A stretch of 64,000 nt of DNA from NCBI GenBank assembly GCA_019638385.1, contig JAHBTW010000001.1, forward strand, positions 186,001 to 250,000. The letters are read 5' to 3'. This document shows positions 62,981-64,000 of this stretch, piece by piece; the first letter of the stretch is position 1, and every line of letters starts with the position of its first letter. This stretch comes from Saprospiraceae bacterium (GTDB lineage Bacteria > Bacteroidota > Bacteroidia > Chitinophagales > Saprospiraceae). The translations under genes were made by a program, and so were the position numbers. A model generated the notes under the pieces. It saw nothing but the letters and a program-made list of their open reading frames with translations, searched no databases and had not been told where the DNA came from.

Positions 62981-63721
62981 ATGAAGCTCTTAGTCTGTGT
63001 AAGTAAAACTCCGGATACCACTGCCAGGATTGCATTCACCGCCGGGAATTCGGAGTTCGACTCCGCAGGGGTTCAGTATATTATGAATCCCTACGATGAG
63101 TGGTACGCCTTGGTGCGCGCCCTGGAACTCAAAGAAGCGAACGGCGGCAGCGTGACCATCGTGAACGTGGGGCCGGCCGATAATGATACCGTAATCCGCA
63201 AAGGATTGGCCATCGGCGCCGACGATGCCGTTCGCATTGATACCGACCCGAAAAGTTCGATGGCTGTAGCCAAACAAATTGCCGAATTCGCCCGCAGTGA
63301 AAATTACGACATTATCTTTCTCGGCAAAGAAACCATTGACTACAACGGCGCGGAAGTGGGCGCCATGATTGCCGAATACCTCGATTTGCCGTTCATTTCG
63401 TATGCCTCCAAGTTGGATGTGAACGGCAGCACGGCAACTGTCAGCAGAGACATTGAAGGCGGCGCCGAGGAAGTCGAAGCAGACCTGCCGCTCGTGGTGA
63501 GCGCTGCCAAAGGAATGGCCGAACAGCGCATCCCCAATATGCGGGGCATCATGATGGCCAAAAGTAAACCGCTGAACGTGGTAGCGCCCGTTGCTTTTGA
63601 AGATAAGTCCGTAGCCGTATCGTATAGCCTGCCGCCGCAAAAAACTTCCGTAAAATTGGTGGACCCCGAAAACATGGAAGAACTGGTGCGCCTGCTCCAT
63701 GAAGAAGCAAAGGCCATCTAA
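62981..63721 (+). CDS. etfB: Electron transfer flavoprotein beta subunit
   Basis: A 246-residue protein with MKLLVCVSKTPDTTARIAF at the N-terminus and the AMP-binding type stretches AIGADDAVRIDTDPK and IFLGKETIDYNGAEVGAMIA. VSAAKGMAEQRIPNMRGIM is the recognition loop region. With EtfA it carries electrons from acyl-CoA dehydrogenases to the membrane ETF:quinone oxidoreductase, which fits the beta-oxidation enzyme at 56862. EtfA follows after 89 bases. Confidence 0.95.
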   Translation: MKLLVCVSKTPDTTARIAFTAGNSEFDSAGVQYIMNPYDEWYALVRALELKEANGGSVTIVNVGPADNDTVIRKGLAIGADDAVRIDTDPKSSMAVAKQIAEFARSENYDIIFLGKETIDYNGAEVGAMIAEYLDLPFISYASKLDVNGSTATVSRDIEGGAEEVEADLPLVVSAAKGMAEQRIPNMRGIMMAKSKPLNVVAPVAFEDKSVAVSYSLPPQKTSVKLVDPENMEELVRLLHEEAKAI

Positions 63722-63735
63722 CGCAAGCAGCCGGG

Positions 63736-63796
63736 TAAGGCCCACTTTAACCTTAACCACTTTAACCTTTAACCTTAACCCTTTAACCTTAACAAT
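63736..63796. repeat. Degenerate TTTAACC tandem spacer
   Basis: Several imperfect copies of (C)TTTAACCTTAACC fill most of the spacer between etfB and etfA. The run looks telomere-like by eye but is internal and short. No gene. Confidence 0.6.
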
Positions 63797-63810
63797 CAAA
63801 ATCAACCAAC

Positions 63811-64000
63811 ATGGTACTCATATTTGCAGAAAGCCAAAAAGGACAATTCAAAAAGACCGCTTTTGAGGCGGTTTCTTTCGGATATAAAACAGCCCGTCAA
63901 TTGGGCGTGGAATGCGCCGCCTTAGTATTGGGCACGGCAGAAAACGCGGCCGATTTGGGCAAATACGGCGCATCAAAAGTGTTGCATGTAGCCGATGCCG
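63811..64000 (+). CDS. etfA: Electron transfer flavoprotein alpha subunit, 5' part
   Basis: The first 63 codons of EtfA (MVLIFAESQKGQFKKTAFEA, then SFGYKTARQLGVECAALVLG). The gene runs off the end of the window. The FAD-binding C-terminal domain is not visible here. The order etfB-etfA is the usual one. Confidence 0.9.
   Translation, partial: MVLIFAESQKGQFKKTAFEAVSFGYKTARQLGVECAALVLGTAENAADLGKYGASKVLHVADA

Noticed and set aside
63736..63796. Telomere-like repeat suggesting a linear chromosome end
   Set aside because: The repeat is short, imperfect and lies inside an operon that continues beyond it.

Overview
The window looks like a chromosomal segment of a Bacteroidota bacterium, most likely of the Saprospiria (Saprospirales) or a close relative. 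The signs are C-terminal sorting domains of the type IX secretion system (T9SS), a decayed gliding-motility-type CHU_C C-terminus, TonB-dependent receptors with a carboxypeptidase-regulatory N-terminal domain, and promoter -7 elements of the Bacteroidota form TAnnTTTG. Genes sit on both strands in short units, many ending convergently within a few bases. About 46 protein genes, two tRNAs (Gln-TTG, Asn-GTT) and several decayed genes can be supported.

0-17 kb: a small lipoprotein, a TonB-dependent receptor, an AAA-ATPase/nuclease fusion, then a graveyard (5.6-7.9 kb) with an IS66-type transposase tail, a truncated surface-protein pseudogene and a kinase-like remnant. After it come a trans-sulfuration PLP enzyme, an M19 dipeptidase, a MoxR ATPase, an esterase, a gamma-carbonic-anhydrase-like protein, an AAA/DUF4143 ATPase, an EamA transporter and a GT39-like membrane protein.

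17-33 kb: tRNA-Gln, two T9SS cargo proteins, a PfkB sugar kinase, tRNA-Asn, and then an AT-rich, partly duplicated surface-protein locus. It holds a large Ig-like/metzincin protease split by a frameshift, two paralogous ~300-residue exported proteins of unknown function, and decayed copies of the protease tail and of a SprB/CHU_C-type protein. This is the most interesting part. The beta-helix cargo gene has a (GAAA)15 tract that encodes the hydrophobic core of its signal peptide. The metzincin gene has a C9 tract a few codons after its only plausible ATG. Both genes read out of frame at the tract lengths given here, as expected for phase-variable (contingency) loci in the OFF state, or for mis-called repeat lengths.

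33-64 kb: ordinary housekeeping and accessory genes. They are an outer-membrane beta-barrel receptor, a serine hydrolase, an RmlD-like reductase, a CysZ/EI24 protein, two SDR-type enzymes, a peptide ABC binding protein plus permease, a SEC-C protein, a porin, a MntA/HepT toxin-antitoxin pair, SRAP, Dtd, MazG-like, pirin, PrsW, an alpha/beta hydrolase, a SpoIIE-type phosphatase, uridine kinase, a NupC transporter, a FadB-like fusion enzyme, kynureninase, a HPF-like protein, EtfB and the start of EtfA. Several spacers carry perfect palindromes or short tandem repeats that look like dispersed intergenic repeat families.
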